From assembly GCA_020746875.1 (NCBI GenBank), contig JAGTJL010000004.1, positions 2,604,001 through 2,668,000 of the forward strand: a DNA stretch of 64,000 bases, written 5' to 3'. Source of the stretch: Rhexocercosporidium sp. MPI-PUGE-AT-0058. Taxonomy: Eukaryota; Ascomycota; Leotiomycetes; Helotiales. Positions 34,378-46,689 of this stretch are shown one piece after another. Under the pieces are notes generated by a model that was given only the letters and a program-made list of their open reading frames with translations, was not told the DNA's origin and ran no database searches. Positions within the stretch are counted from its first letter, which is position 1. Every line of letters starts with the position of its first letter. A program made the position numbers and the translations under genes.

Positions 34378-35743
34378 TCACACCTCCAAGACAAATCCTC
34401 TCTTCTCCTCGGTCCACTCTTCCTTCTCATCGCTCCGGGATCCCCCCAAATAACTCGCCAGAATGCCAATCGAGACACTCAACGGCAATCCCACAAGCAC
34501 AATCTCCTCCGCTCCAAACCCAGCAAGCACACAACCAACCATCCCAAGCATCGCAGTCAGACAAGCCAATGCTTTCGCAATCGGTTTTTGCACTCCATTG
34601 CTGCCCCACGGGAAAATCGTGCCTGTGAAGATGATGGTGCAAGTTGCGAAGAGGGTGAAGATTGCCCAGTCTGGGAGATTGGGGAGGTCTTGGATGGTAG
34701 ATGGTATGATTTTGTTAGTTTCGTCGAGGATCTGCTTGAATTAGCAAGCGGGTTTTGTTTTGTGGTTGAATGGAAGGGGAAGGACGGACCCATTGCATGC
34801 CCGCTGTGTGTTGTTTGAGTCCCATGCTTTCGTTCAGGCACATATATGTTCCTCCCATTCCAAGTGCGGATCCTAGGTTCAATGCTCCGATTAAGTGCAG
34901 AGAGTCTATTCTACTGCACCAGTAGTGTCGTGCTCCAGACTGCTTGATTTGCTTCGAGGGTACTGCAAGATCTTCTTCGTAGTAACCTCGTAGATGGTCA
35001 TGGTAATGATCCTTTCGAGCGAATACCGTCGGTTGACGATTTCCAGAGGCCTCCGTGTAATCGTTGACAATTGGCGTGGCAAGTCTCCTCGCCGTGAGGG
35101 CCGGTGTCTCCAAAGATCGTCTAAGCATCTGGTGTGCTGGATGAATCTTAATTCGCCAGACGCTACCAAATCCTCTATGTGAAACTTGTTCTCGTCTCGC
35201 GAATGGCAAAACTACATTTTCACAAAACTCCCAAGCTGAGATTTCTATTGAGTCCTGGGATGACTTCGGGACAGAGTAAGTTTCAGTTGCCCAAGTTCCA
35301 AGATCACTACCGCCAAAATCGCAATTCGTATGATCCTGCATCTCGCTATAACGCCTGTATGCAATCTGACAAAACTCTCTCTCGTGAGCGTGAAGCTTCT
35401 CAATCATCCCTTTCAGTTCTTTCCAAAACATCGTTCCGTCTCGCATTTGGGAATGTCTCGCATTCAGGTGGCTACTGAGAAGTAAGTAGCACTGCTGCAT
35501 CGTTTTCATGTAATCCTCTGTCGATTTTATCCATGTGGGCGCTGTGTCCAACTGCTCATTTCCGTCTCCTAGATGTTCCAGAGTTTGTTGAAGTTGAGAC
35601 AAACCTCTTGTAGCCTCCAACAGTCTCAATTCCAGACCAGACGTGACAATGTAGACCTCTGCACCCCTCTTGAGAATCGTGTCCAGGATGTCCAATGTGG
35701 AATTTATCGCACTAATCAATGCGATAACTTGAGCAACCTCCAT
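34378..35743 (-). CDS. Uncharacterised membrane protein with fungal helical N-terminal domain
   Basis: Exons 34790-35743 and 34378-34734, 55-nt intron, 436 residues. The Met at 35743 (MEVAQVIALISAINST) is preferred over one 13 codons earlier, because the N-terminal domain pattern starts there. Residues 1-150 are helical, as in fungal STAND/kinase-associated N-domains. A short stretch FGSVWRIKIHPAHQ looks like a fragment of a kinase glycine loop, but no catalytic lysine or HRD/DFG follows. The C-terminal third has four hydrophobic segments: LIGALNLGSALGMGGTY, WAIFTLFATCTIIFTGTIF, ALACLTAMLGMVGCVLAGF and IVLVGLPLSVSIGILASYL. It then ends in a charged tail. Function unknown. It is divergent from the membrane protein at 36217. 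Confidence 0.65.
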
Positions 35744-36216
35744 GGCTAGGTGTTGTGGTTTCCTCAAAGCTCGTAATTCCAAAGTTGGGTATTGAAATTG
35801 TCTTCAAAACTGCGTAGGTAGTCGTTACCCCTAGGATGTGTCTCCAGAAATGGCAAATTTGCTCAGAGCGGGATCCGGGGGTGCCCTTGAACGGTGACAG
35901 AATTGGACTAGGCTCATAGGATTGTCCGCAAGATTGCGAACCACCAGGCTGCGTGGCAGTGCCTCAACACAGAGCCTAACCGCACACCTCAGAAACAGCG
36001 GTGTAGCAGCTACCCAGATTAGAATGCAATATCCTCCAGGAGCAAATTTCTTCGGCCTAGCCTAGGTTTTTGCTCGATGTTTTCTAGCTGTCTTTTGGCA
36101 TCTTTAACGCTCACATATTGACGTCCTGATACCTTCGTTATTCTGGCCAAAAGTGGGATTGAGCACCACCTATTGTTCCTTTTTCATGTCATTCAGACTT
36201 TCAACCTCCAAGCAAA
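35744..36216. other. Divergent promoter region
   Basis: Roughly 470 bp between two oppositely directed membrane protein genes; probably carries both promoters. No motif could be assigned. Confidence 0.45.
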
Positions 36217-36920
36217 ATGTCTTTGCAAGACATTCCGGACGGTTCTAATTATCCTTCCCATGGACTGGATGCTGGTGGTATACCAACTGATGCAGTGCCC
36301 AGAAGCCGAAACCAAGATATAGAACAAATGCAAATGGAGGACCTGGGGCAACAAGTCCGAAAGCACCCAAGAAGAAATTGCTTTCTGTCGTACACGGCAG
36401 GGGTTGCAACATTTCTTGCTATAATAACCTATTTGTCGGGATTGATAGCAAGTGAAGATAGAGGCTGGAGGTTGACGTTCTTCGCGTCTGTCCCTTCCCA
36501 AGTTGCCTTTCTTTACCTGACATTTTCTCTGACTCTATATAGCCTCTTCACTACATGGTTACTTGTCATTGGAACAGGTCTGGTCATAGATCTGTACCAT
36601 CGCAGCGGTATTGAGATGGTCAAGTTAGCGTCTCGATCAAATCTGAGGAGAGGCGCAGCTAACTGTTATCCAGACGGCCTCTCTGGCACATTGGGTGCTG
36701 TCTTTTCATCTTGTACATTATTGTTTCCACGGTTAAACCTCCACCGGAACAGCTCCCCCAATTCATTCCAGGCATTGTCGATATCGGGCTTGGAATCAGC
36801 ATTGGAATTCAAGAGCTACCGCCTGATACGAGAAGACGAGCCGTCAAGCAAGTGACCGATCTTTTGGGCAACATCTTCGGATGTATTTGCCCAAATAATC
36901 GACACAGTACAGCCCGATGA
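36217..36920 (+). CDS. Uncharacterised three-span membrane protein, 217 aa
   Basis: Exons 36217-36623 and 36674-36920. The 50-nt intron GTTAGC..CAG with a GCTAAC branch site joins EMVK to RPLWHIGCCLFILYIIV. Spliced, the third membrane span (HIGCCLFILYIIVSTV) becomes continuous; read through unspliced it is lost, which supports the intron. Other spans: YTAGVATFLAIITYLSGLIA and a long hydrophobic stretch from SVPSQVAFLYL to LLVIGTGLVIDLY. N- and C-termini are polar. I do not recognise the family. Confidence 0.6.
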
Positions 36921-38538
36921 ATTCAGACACGTCATTTGAAAGAGAGAATGATCAACTTTGGTACGAAATATGGGCGGAACAAAAAACTAGGGTGGTCACT
37001 TCCCACGGCTTCATGGCTGTGCAATCGGTGCGGATCGGATCAATTTATAGTGTAGACCATCATGAAGGGGTGCGTCTTAAAGGGTTTCATACTGTGGCCA
37101 AGAAGCAGCGCTGTATTGTACATTGAGGCCAAATGCTATGTATTCAAATACGCTGATGAGCTTCCCATGCAAATTCAGGCACTTTAGCTGTAAATACATA
37201 TGAGCAAGCACATTCGCATCCCACAGTCACGCAATTGAAAATTTTGCGAACCTAGGTCTTCATGCGCTCGGCATAGCTCACATAGCATCTAATAACAGAA
37301 GACTCGATGACTTCGAGGTCCCGGAACGTCAGCAATCATCAAGCTGGTTAGCCAATAACCCTCCAACAAACTTCACCGCTTCTACGCCCGGTTTAAGAGC
37401 TTCCAAATTCCAGCATCCTCGATTGGTGTAAGTGTCATGGACAAGGCAGAATCTGGAAGCCTTGCCACGTCGTCCTATTTGCCTTTCCTTGGCTTACATG
37501 AGGCTCTGGAGTAGGCACATTTCAGGCGAGGCTAGCGAATAAAGAGATTCAACACTCTCCACTCTTGTTATCATCGCGCGTTGACAACGCTTCTTACACG
37601 AACCTGAAACATTTAAACTCTTCCCAACCTAGCGAAGTGGCTTTCAATTAATAATTACATGTCTGCTTATGCTGAACATGTACAGATAGAGTGAATGACC
37701 TCTCCATACTCTTCCTTCCTCTCCCCTTTTCGGGGATTTTCAGCATATGGAACATTGACAGAATGCGTAGCTCACACAAACACCGATCATAGTTAGTATG
37801 AGAAATCGAGAGTTTGTTCAAGGATCAGTCAGCTCAAAGTTTTCAAGCCGCCACTTAGCTGATCCAAGCAAAGCTCTTCAGGTTGGGAACCGCAAGTTGA
37901 CACTTCAGATCAGTCACTCCTGGAGTTGAGGTGCATGTCGGTCGTGACTTCAGATCCGCCCCGCGGCTTGAGGTGCCCTGGCTACGCTGATGTATGCACG
38001 TGACCCCCTGATCAGCCTGTGAGAACTTGTTTGAGGAAGAGGGGGTGTCCTTAGACACACGAGATTGAAGTTCCTGAGATACAGAGAATCATACAAATTA
38101 ATCATTGAAATGAAGGAGTGCTGGAGATACGCAGAAGGAAAATATTAATTATCAAATGTCAAACGGCGAACGGCGAACGGCATGCCAGCTGCTTGTACAC
38201 AAAGGGCACACACACCACTCCTTTATTTTTCAAGAAAAGCCAACCAGCAGGATTTCGATCTATTACAGCTTCAATCAACTTGATTACCAGTCATTCTGGA
38301 TTTGGCATTTCGCGCATACAATGCATTCAGGCGATATGGGTGATCTTTGTCTTTGTTTATGTGACCCGCTTTGTCCCTCGCTTACCCATTGTTTCCGTCT
38401 CCGGCAATCCCGCCGAAAACAGCGGTGGCAGTGTCACCAACACTTTATTCATCTTAAATATCCAATTCATCCCAGGCTGTGAGAAGACCTTTGAGTAATT
38501 AGAATAGACCATTGTTTCCAAAAGCCAACGACTACAAA
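36921..38538. other. Intergenic, no gene seen
   Basis: About 1.6 kb without a convincing gene. Several short open frames occur (e.g. 36917-37126, 38118-38498) but lack any family signal. Confidence 0.45.
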
Positions 38539-40449
38539 ATGGGCAGCATATATCTCCGTGAAAGTCTTCACCCCCAGGAGCGGCGAGATCTAGAGCGGCA
38601 ACAATTCAACGACCTCGATTCGGATGACCAGGAGGAGCTTGATGAAACATATGTGATTATGCTGGGTATGAAGAAGAAGAGAAGGCAACGAGACAGGCAA
38701 CTTCAGAAAGGCACCATGGGCTTTGAGGATATTAAAGGGCTTCTCGACTATTACAAAAATCCAAGTAAAAGCCGCCGGACGCGCAAAGCTTTTCCAATCG
38801 TGTACCAGGAAATAACAGCAGACACACTGGTACAATACATGTAAGTACTGTTCAAATCTCACACGTCCTCTTCTCGGCGCATTTGAGATCATGCGCCCGC
38901 AGCTTGGATTATTGCGTGATTCCAAGATCTACAGCTAATACAGGAAATTCCTTCTAGGGAATGTCTTTGTCAGTATCTGAACGAAGCACGTCGCGAAAAC
39001 TCGGTCCGAAGATTGAGATCAGGCACGATACTTAACCCAGCTCCTCCACCCCCAAAACACAGCTATCGGTGCCGATCAAGAATCGCCCCTATCATCACTC
39101 AGTTCTCGAGCTGCATGTTTATCAGCAACGATGATTTTGAGCAGATCAACCCCAACTTAGAGGGTAGAATAGACGCCATCGATCTCCTCGAGAACATAGG
39201 ATGCGTGCGTGAGAAGTTTATGAACTTAGATTATCTATTCATCCCATTTCACGACACTAATATCGGCCATTACTCTCTTCTAGGACTCGCCCCAAAACAG
39301 AAACATGGATTTGTCATCGACAGTCTGACTCAAACGGACTGGAAAGAGACAGAATGGCCACTGTCGGGACTCCTGGAACTGCTTTTCTCTCAAACCGACC
39401 AAGCAGAGGAAGATCATTGGCCGATCTATGGCAAATGGGCACAGAATGAAAACGAAACAGATGACGGCAGTCAGAATTGCGCCCGGCAAGGGGACCTATA
39501 TAACTGTGGCGTATTCACATTGACAAACGCAATGTGTCTAGGGTTCGGATTCGACTTACTGTGCTACAGGTCAAGGGATGTGGATCCCCTGAAAAGGCCG
39601 AGGATTTTCGCAGAACTGGCGAACGCGAGTAGAGATGGCGAGGATATCGTGACAGGATTCAAGGGCAAGTACGCTTACGATCTATTGAATATACCACCCA
39701 AGCCGCTGCGCAATAGTCGTCATGGAGTTCCACTCGAAGATCGGGAGGAACCAGAAGAGGAACCAGTTATCCCATGGGAAGAAGTCAGAGTTCCGGAAAA
39801 TGACTCGGGTGCGGACGATGATCTGTATGAAGCACGAGGCATAGTTGACGAGCCTTCACAATCAGGCGAAACAAGTAATACTGAAAGATCCAGCATCATA
39901 GAGTCAGTAGTTCACGGCTTCAGCAGCGAGATGGTAGCAGCCATCGAGGTGGCTCTAGTAGCCGACTTCATGCAGCATTTGCCGAAACGATACGCATCAT
40001 GGCAGGCAGGAACTGAATACGTGAGACAAAGTGGTCTCACTGCTCGCGCCTTTCCTCCTCAATTCAGTGCGCCGCAATTCAAAAAGGTTGGATTTTTCTA
40101 TCCAAGAATCAAAGTTCCTGGTGCGGAACCAGACCCTCCTTTCACGACTGTCTCGAAAGACAGGGAAATTGCTTTCGCTCATAGAAAGATGCAGAATGAT
40201 ATTGCGGCGTGTGTGGAAACTTTCTGGAATGATGAGGTAAAGCCGATGGACGGTATGATTAAAGGGTATGAGAAGTGGCTGGTCGAGAATCCTCGAGTGG
40301 GCGTGCACAAGACTCAACGTCTGTTAGAAGGATGGATGCTTGGCGGAGGGGAGCCGGCTCCCCTCACCAGAGACGAGATATTGTCTCGGTCTAATTTCGT
40401 GCATTATGTCAAAATCAAGATGGGAAGGAGTCTGGCGAACTTGAAGTGA
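38539..40449 (+). CDS. Ulp1-type cysteine protease (family C48), 597 aa
   Basis: Likely SUMO/ubiquitin-like-protein protease. Exons 38539-38840 and 38958-40449; intron 117 nt (GTAAGT..CTAG), joining VQYM to ECLCQYLNEARREN. The catalytic triad is visible: His in NIGHYSLLGLAP, Asp in FVIDSLTQ, Cys in QGDLYNCGVFTL with the usual Gln upstream. The N-terminal ~170 residues are basic and glutamate-rich; the C-terminal ~250 residues after the protease domain are acidic and unrecognised. It is more divergent than house-keeping Ulp1/Ulp2, so it may be a lineage-specific or transposon-derived C48 gene. An ATG nine codons upstream is also in frame. Confidence 0.75.
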
Positions 40450-41232
40450 GGGTTGAAGTTTGAGACGAGGAGTTCTGTTCAACTTGTATATACCTTGTCT
40501 TATTTTGGAGGGATTATAGCATAGGAACGTAAAGTCTTTATCAGGGTCTGAACAGCATGTCCTCCAGAAGTTGTGGTCGATTCTTCTGCCTACATTGCCA
40601 TCCTTGGAGAGTCGGGTAATCGGTGTGTATTAGCTTCCAAAACTTGATGAGTGATGTAGGAAGTTCCTTTAAGAGATGTTGCAATGATTTCAAGCTCTCA
40701 TGCCAAATACGTCCCCAGGATTTTGAGACCGGCTTGACGTCGAAAATGCGGCGTGCGAAATCGGAGAGCAGGGGGCCATTTGGCAGAGAGTTTCTGGTCG
40801 GAGACCTTTGGAAAGTGGGGATCTTAATTGAGAAATTGCTTGATCAGAAGATGCACCGAATGTGGATGTTACGCACCACTGAAATCAGAAACTACTCCAG
40901 AAGAAAGTTCGGTACGAGCCTCTGGCTTCAAAGATTTCCCCCGTTATACAGGGAACAAGAATCAACAGTGAGAAAAGAGTTCTCGTGAGAAACAATAGTC
41001 TGCTCTCCATCAGTCTTTGTCAAAATAACAAGGCTGCAGTTCAGCCGTGTCTAGCTCTGTGGCTGTCGTCTCTGTTTTGTCTAGTTAGCCTTGCCTCGCT
41101 CCGCGCTTGTTGACTTCACCTTTCGAATTCCCCACAAACTGCTTGAAGAATTTATAGACAAGCTTCGAGCAACACCAACAGGAATTCCAACCACCCAAAC
41201 CAATAACTACACCACCCATCTCTACAGTCATA
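40450..41232. other. Intergenic, no gene seen
   Basis: Contains a 121-codon open frame (40623-40988) with no family resemblance. It separates two plus-strand genes. Confidence 0.45.
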
Positions 41233-42607
41233 ATGGCAGCTTCTCCAGCTGTAGCAGTCCCAGGTATGCCTTTCGGCGGGTTGTTTACATCCCCTTTAGG
41301 TTTGATATGGGGCGAATGCCCTATCGTTTTCTCACTTTGGCCTCGATCTGAAGCAAAGAGGCTTTGGGTAATTTTCTGACTGACTACTATACAGCTACTG
41401 CGACTTTCCTTGGGGTCCCAGGTGAGATCCGCGAGCATATTCTCCTCCAACTGGTCAAAGGCGAGAGAGCTGGTTATGCCATGGCCATCGACGATACCAG
41501 TGCTCCGCAGAAGTACGACTTCAGCGTCAATGCCAACGGCTTCTGGTGCCACTCCATGAAGTCCTTCGGCGTCTTATTCGTTAGTAAACAAGTCCATCTC
41601 GAGTCTCTGGCCGTTCTCTACAAGAACAGTTCCGTTGTTCTCTACGCCGAGATTACCCACGATGCGCGCGCCTTCGGTTTCATCCCCAATGTGCTCAACA
41701 ACATCCCGCTCGCCATGAAGGCAAGTGTACAGACAGTCGGTGTCAAGTTTCTCAACATTGCAACCGCCGTAAGTCTTCCCGGAACTAGCTTCGTCTACAT
41801 TGAAAAGTCCAAAAAGTGTTATGCTGTGCTGTGCTGACCCTTATGACCTCTCAAGCACGTCGCCTCGCTGTCTTCCAATCAAAACATTCCTCGAGAGAGA
41901 GCTGGACGCAGAAACTTGGTAGCTGTTGTCGACACAATCATCAATGAGTTCCCACAACGCAAGTCCCTCCACATCTCCGCCGGTGTCAATGGCGCGAAAC
42001 TTGACGACTTGAAGGCGCTGTTTGAGCTTTTCACCGTCAAGGATAAGTTGATTACATTGGATGAACTCTGGCAGTTGGACGGTGTTACTTACCGACCAGC
42101 TTGGTACAATCTAAACAACTTCCGAAACGATAACGTGGGCAAGAAAATGCTGTATGAGAAGTTGGCTAAGCAAGCTGCCGCTGAGATTGGACAAGAGTGG
42201 TAAGATCAACTTCGCGGAGCACTACCTCTTTTCTTTTCTTACATTCTGCGTTTGGGCAGGTTATCATTTCACGATTTATGGACTCCTCGATCATCGATCT
42301 TCATTCAAAAAGAATCCATCATTTACATCAAGACACTAAGCTAACTCCGAGACTTTCATCCCCCAGGTTCCAGAAGGCCAAGGCCCCCATACTCTCTGAG
42401 GAGAAGCGTACTTGGTCCGGACCATTCGCTTCATCGATTTTGTATCCCTATCCCACCTTCCCTTCCGTCACAACGTGGCGTGGCTCTTCGGTCTGCTTCG
42501 CCAGACGCCGTGTTTGGAAGCGAGAGTCTACTACTGCACCAACCGTAGAGATGGCTGCGTACCTTAAGGAGAGAGTGTATTCTTCTTCGCCAGTAGAAGA
42601 ATCTTAG
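41233..42607 (+). CDS. 2EXR/F-box-like fungal protein, 329 aa
   Basis: Four exons, 41233-41263, 41395-41768, 41856-42199 and 42367-42607, total 990 nt with consistent phases. Start MAASPAVAVPATATFLGVPGE. The segment FLGVPGEIREHILLQL, followed by VLFVSKQVHLESLAVLYKNS, is the layout of fungal 2EXR/F-box-like proteins (an L-P-x-EIR entry helix, then a 'returned to LY' helix). Later parts are unrecognised. Introns here are longer than elsewhere in the window (131, 87, 167 nt). Role unknown; such proteins are very numerous in filamentous ascomycetes. Confidence 0.6.
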
Positions 42608-43594
42608 GCTTGACAATTATAGGAGGTACTCTACAAGCGGCGGAACTTGGAGGGCGTGGCGAAACTTTGATACTACGTTTGATTCAGAGGTTCTGCTACC
42701 ACACTCTTTCAAAGGATTTTGCAATGCTGGATAGAGGTCTGCCGACATACGCCGGGGCTGAGAGGAGTGGATTTCTTTGAGAACTTCAATGCAGACAAGA
42801 AAGAATGAGATATGCTTTCTCTAAACATCGCTAAGGTCAATATGACAATGATCAAGTGAACCAGAATACTACTCAACCATTCAGGAACTTTGCAAGAAAT
42901 CCCCTAGATGACTTGGAGCTGCAAGACTGACCAACGCGCATCGCAGTACCAAAGAAGCCGAGGATTAAATGAGTTTACTAGTTAGTATTTCGTTTCAACG
43001 ACGCAGATTCCAAATCGATGATTCCCGACATAATCAAAGTTACTTGCGATTCATGATTTCCTTCTCGCATTTTCAAGCTCCCAGTTCAACCTCCCATTGA
43101 AGCCAGATCTTCGTGGTTGATCCTGGTATAATTGGAGAGCTTCCAAATCTACGATGTTTCTCGAGAAATGAAAACAATCTTGTTATTTGGAAGCCTCTGC
43201 CTACATGCGTCGTTGAATGCTGATCCCGCTTTGATGCACGGTAACCTTTCATCGAAGAGTCAGGCCATAGCTGGATTTTTGTTAGTAGATCATTTATCCT
43301 CCCAGAGACCGAGCCAAAAGCCTCTCAATCAATTCCATTCTACTTTCAAGATATTGGGAATACTTTTTGTTGTTTGGGTTTGGATTTGTCGGATGAGTCA
43401 TTGTGAGATGCTAGTCATCTCGGGTGCCGTTGCAGGGTACAAGTGTGACATCGAGACCACTTTTGCTTCAGAAAGGCACTCTTCTCTTACACATCTCGTT
43501 GATTTACCTTTGGACCATTGCATATAGAATCCCCAGGACAAAGTGCCTCAGACCGTCAAGATAAATAGAACACCTTCCATTTGCCACAGCTCAG
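42608..43594. other. Intergenic, no gene seen
   Basis: About 1 kb between two plus-strand genes; the right part is the presumed promoter of the F-box-like gene. An open frame at 43132-43527 has no recognisable content. Confidence 0.45.
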
Positions 43595-45341
43595 ATGGGC
43601 AAAATGATGTCACACCTGCGCCTCAAATCCTTCCACCTCCATCACAGGGCCAAATCACCCAAAACGAAATTATTGGACCTGGATACCGATATCACGATCA
43701 TGATCTTCGACGTCGTAAGCCATTTAATTTCTGCTTTTTCTCGCCGAATACTAATACTCTTTGCTGACCGAGTCGAAAGCTGCGCAATCTCCAAGAATCC
43801 CACCGACGCTCCATGCTACTAGACGACAGGGTTACGGAAAATACCTACCAGCCACATACATGGCGTCTCGTATGTCGAGAATGGAATGAGATTTTGATCG
43901 CTCGTGTGTTTTCAAGAGTTGATAGTGGGTTTAATTCGTTCCGGCGTAAGCTTGATCTCGACGATGAGACGTATCAGAGGGTGTTGATGAATATCCGGAA
44001 CCATGCGAGACATGCTACTGTACATGTTGGCTTTCTTCCTAACAGTAATTATCAAGCGGGACTGATCCAACTGGAGGATACGGTGGAGATTTTGCTAGGT
44101 TGTGAAAAGCTCGAGTCTATCCAGTGAGTAGAACCTACTTCTCCATTCAACAGAACAAGGACGCTGATAGAGATGTTTGGATAGGTGTCAATTCGTACCC
44201 CTGTTGCGAAAACAGATCAAGGCAAAAGAAGTCACGGAGATACCAAAGGTATTATATGATATGTTTCTAGAGAGACCAAGACTCCAGGTACTGTTTGATT
44301 GTCCGAGGAGTAAGAGCAATCCATCTTCACTTCTGCTGCCCCAAGTAACTGTTCAAGTTTGTGTTGCCTATTTACTGACAATCTACAAGTGACAAACCTG
44401 GTCTGCCGTCAAGAATTCTCCAATCTCGTCTCGGTCACTGTTGAAATGGACAGCGCCGAAACAAACCTGCAAGAATTCCTGGCCTCGTCGCACAACCTCG
44501 AATTCCTCTCCATCAGATGTCTGAACGGGCATCGATTCTCCCCCTCGAAAGGGAAAATACCAGCCATCAAACACCTAGAGCTTAAGAACTACCCCTGGTG
44601 CCATTCATTAGACGAAACCGCGCTCATCTGGGATTTCTCGAAACTCGAAACTCTCTTCTTACACTCGAAAAGGAGCCATTCCAATGGAGCTTTCTTGAGA
44701 AGCGCAGCCACACGACCGTTCCCTCGTCTGAAAAAGCTCAACAGCCGTCATCCGATACCTTACTCGGCTTCGGCTGTGGTATACGATGTTTTCAATCCGA
44801 GTCCTGGCCTCGAGCTGCGGAGCTTCATACTGAGCTTGCCTATGCTGGAAGATCTGACTATACATCAGTTCTGTCCAGAGATCCTAGTACCTTGCATTGT
44901 GAAAATAGGATCAAATCTCCGGAAACTGAGAATGCATGTTGGAAAACATCAATTCCTGCGGGATGTTGAGTTATTGGATATCCAGAGGAGTTGTCCTAAT
45001 CTCGAAACGCTCGGTCTGCATCGAGATCCAGAAAAAGATCAGGTGGGTCTCACCGGTCATGGCATAATAGCGAAATTTGACGAGCTAATGTAATGTAGTC
45101 TGGTACAGCTTTTCTCAAAGCTTTGTGTGGTTTCGAGAAAGTCCGTTGGCTGAAAATCGAATATCGGACTTTTAGCCAAATGTCGGATGCCGAGGGGAAG
45201 AAGGTCTATCGCTATATCAAAGCAAAGAAGTCAGGGTCAAGGCTCGACAGGTTTGAATTTGTTAATCATGTGAATGAGTTCCACTGGCTACGGACTCATA
45301 TTCGACGATTTTCTCCAGAGCTGTCGAAGTGGGTTTCTTGA
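43595..45341 (+). CDS. F-box/LRR-like protein, 494 aa
   Basis: Five exons, 43595-43714, 43780-44123, 44185-44309, 44390-45042 and 45099-45341 (1485 nt), with all phases closing. An F-box-like start, LLDLDTDITIMIFDVLRNL, is completed across intron 1 and followed by HTWRLVCREWNEIL. The middle and C-terminal parts show leucine-rich periodicity: LEFLSIRCL, IKHLELKNY, LETLFLHSK, LEDLTIHQF, LRKLRMHVG, LETLGLHRD. Such proteins normally bring substrates to SCF ubiquitin ligases through Skp1; binding to Skp1 is inferred. The intron 3 donor at 44310 was chosen because it alone restores the frame. Confidence 0.65.
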
Positions 45342-46278
45342 TGTAGTGATCTTTCAGATTTGGCAGTCTGTTGAACGATAATTGAGATTTGGGAATAGCC
45401 CAGAAAAGTTTTGGACCCTCTAGAAGTCAATACTGACTGCTGCTATCTCTATGATCCGGTCCTGTTTTCCTTCGAAGTGACTATCTGGGTGTAGGTACAA
45501 AGACCGCTCGCTTGTGGCTGTTTTTGGCAGTCAATGTAATTTGTCGTTGAAGGACCATCCGTGCAATTTTTCATTTCAAATGATCAAAAAAAAAGTAAGA
45601 AAGTAGACGGGCGATGAAGCACTACGGGCCAAAGCCGACTAAATTTGTTGGCAAACAAAGCTCGATAAATGGTTCCAGTCTCGCTGTATCTTGCCAAGTT
45701 CCCCCTCCCCCCCCCTCCCCGAGAGTTCTCGAACCTTTCTAGGATGTTCACTCCTTTACAGGGGTAGTCAGATTTCTAGGACCTTTTGACTGATGGATTT
45801 TTCTTTACGATCAACTGACTAATTAGTATCTCGGTTTCGCCTTCTGCGCCATACATCCGTGCTGCCTCGAGATATTCACTCGTAGCTCGAAGGAAGGAAT
45901 GCAGCTAGCTAGCGTGCCACAGGACGGAAGGCTGCAAATCAAAACCTAGTCCACATAGGACATATATGACTTGGGCGGTATCCTGAACCCCACGAGGACC
46001 TTTGACATGTCCATCTGCTGCCTCAACTGGGAAGAAATAATGATAAATCAGACTCGGGGCCTAATTAATTTCTTCATCTTACACCCTCGTCCCATACTGA
46101 CCAGCACAATGCACTCACAGCGTAAAGGCTACTTGGTGCAGACTTGAATTACAAATAATGCTTCTCCCATCACTAACATCAACCACAAATACGTCCCCAT
46201 CGACCGAGGCTCAGGTACCAGCTCCAAAACATGCAATGAATAACTGACACTCGCAAAGCATCCTCGATAATTTCTCTA
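45342..46278. other. Intergenic with a poly-C tract
   Basis: No gene seen. A C-rich low-complexity run lies near 45698-45720. Confidence 0.5.
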
Positions 46279-46440
46279 ATGCCTTCATCGCCGACACTTC
46301 CACCATTGGTGTCCCTCAACAATTCCGTCTTCGGGGACGAGCTCATTGTCGCTATTGTGTTCGGTCTGGCATCACTTGCTACGGCCGGATACACAATTTG
46401 GCTGAATCGCCAGCGGGTGGGTGACATAGCATCGCACTAG
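46279..46440 (+). CDS. Possible single-span membrane microprotein, 53 aa
   Basis: An open frame of 54 codons including stop: Ser/Pro-rich start, then FGDELIVAIVFGLASLATAG as a clear membrane span, then WLNRQRVGDIASH. An upstream exon from about 46158 is possible, but the splice phase does not match. It has one good membrane helix followed by basic residues and could be a real short protein or chance. No family known. Confidence 0.3.
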   Translation: MPSSPTLPPLVSLNNSVFGDELIVAIVFGLASLATAGYTIWLNRQRVGDIASH

Positions 46441-46689
46441 CAATCGAGAGGTATGTTTGGCACTTTTTGGGAAGAGTTCTTAGAGAATGTCTCTAACGAA
46501 ATGTGCTGCTTAGAAGTAACCACTGTTATGCTGGCAAAGACAAAACACTTGAGAAGGAGAGTATTGAGAAGTCGGTGATATTTGGCGGTACATTTGGGAA
46601 GGCGTATCTCGAGGATGGTAAACAATAAGTAGCCATAAAAAACTGATTATATATTACTGATCGCCGATTCGCTTGAATCTCTCCCATCT

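Noticed and set aside
40623..40988. 121-codon plus-strand open frame
   Set aside because: No similarity, basic low-information translation between two genes.
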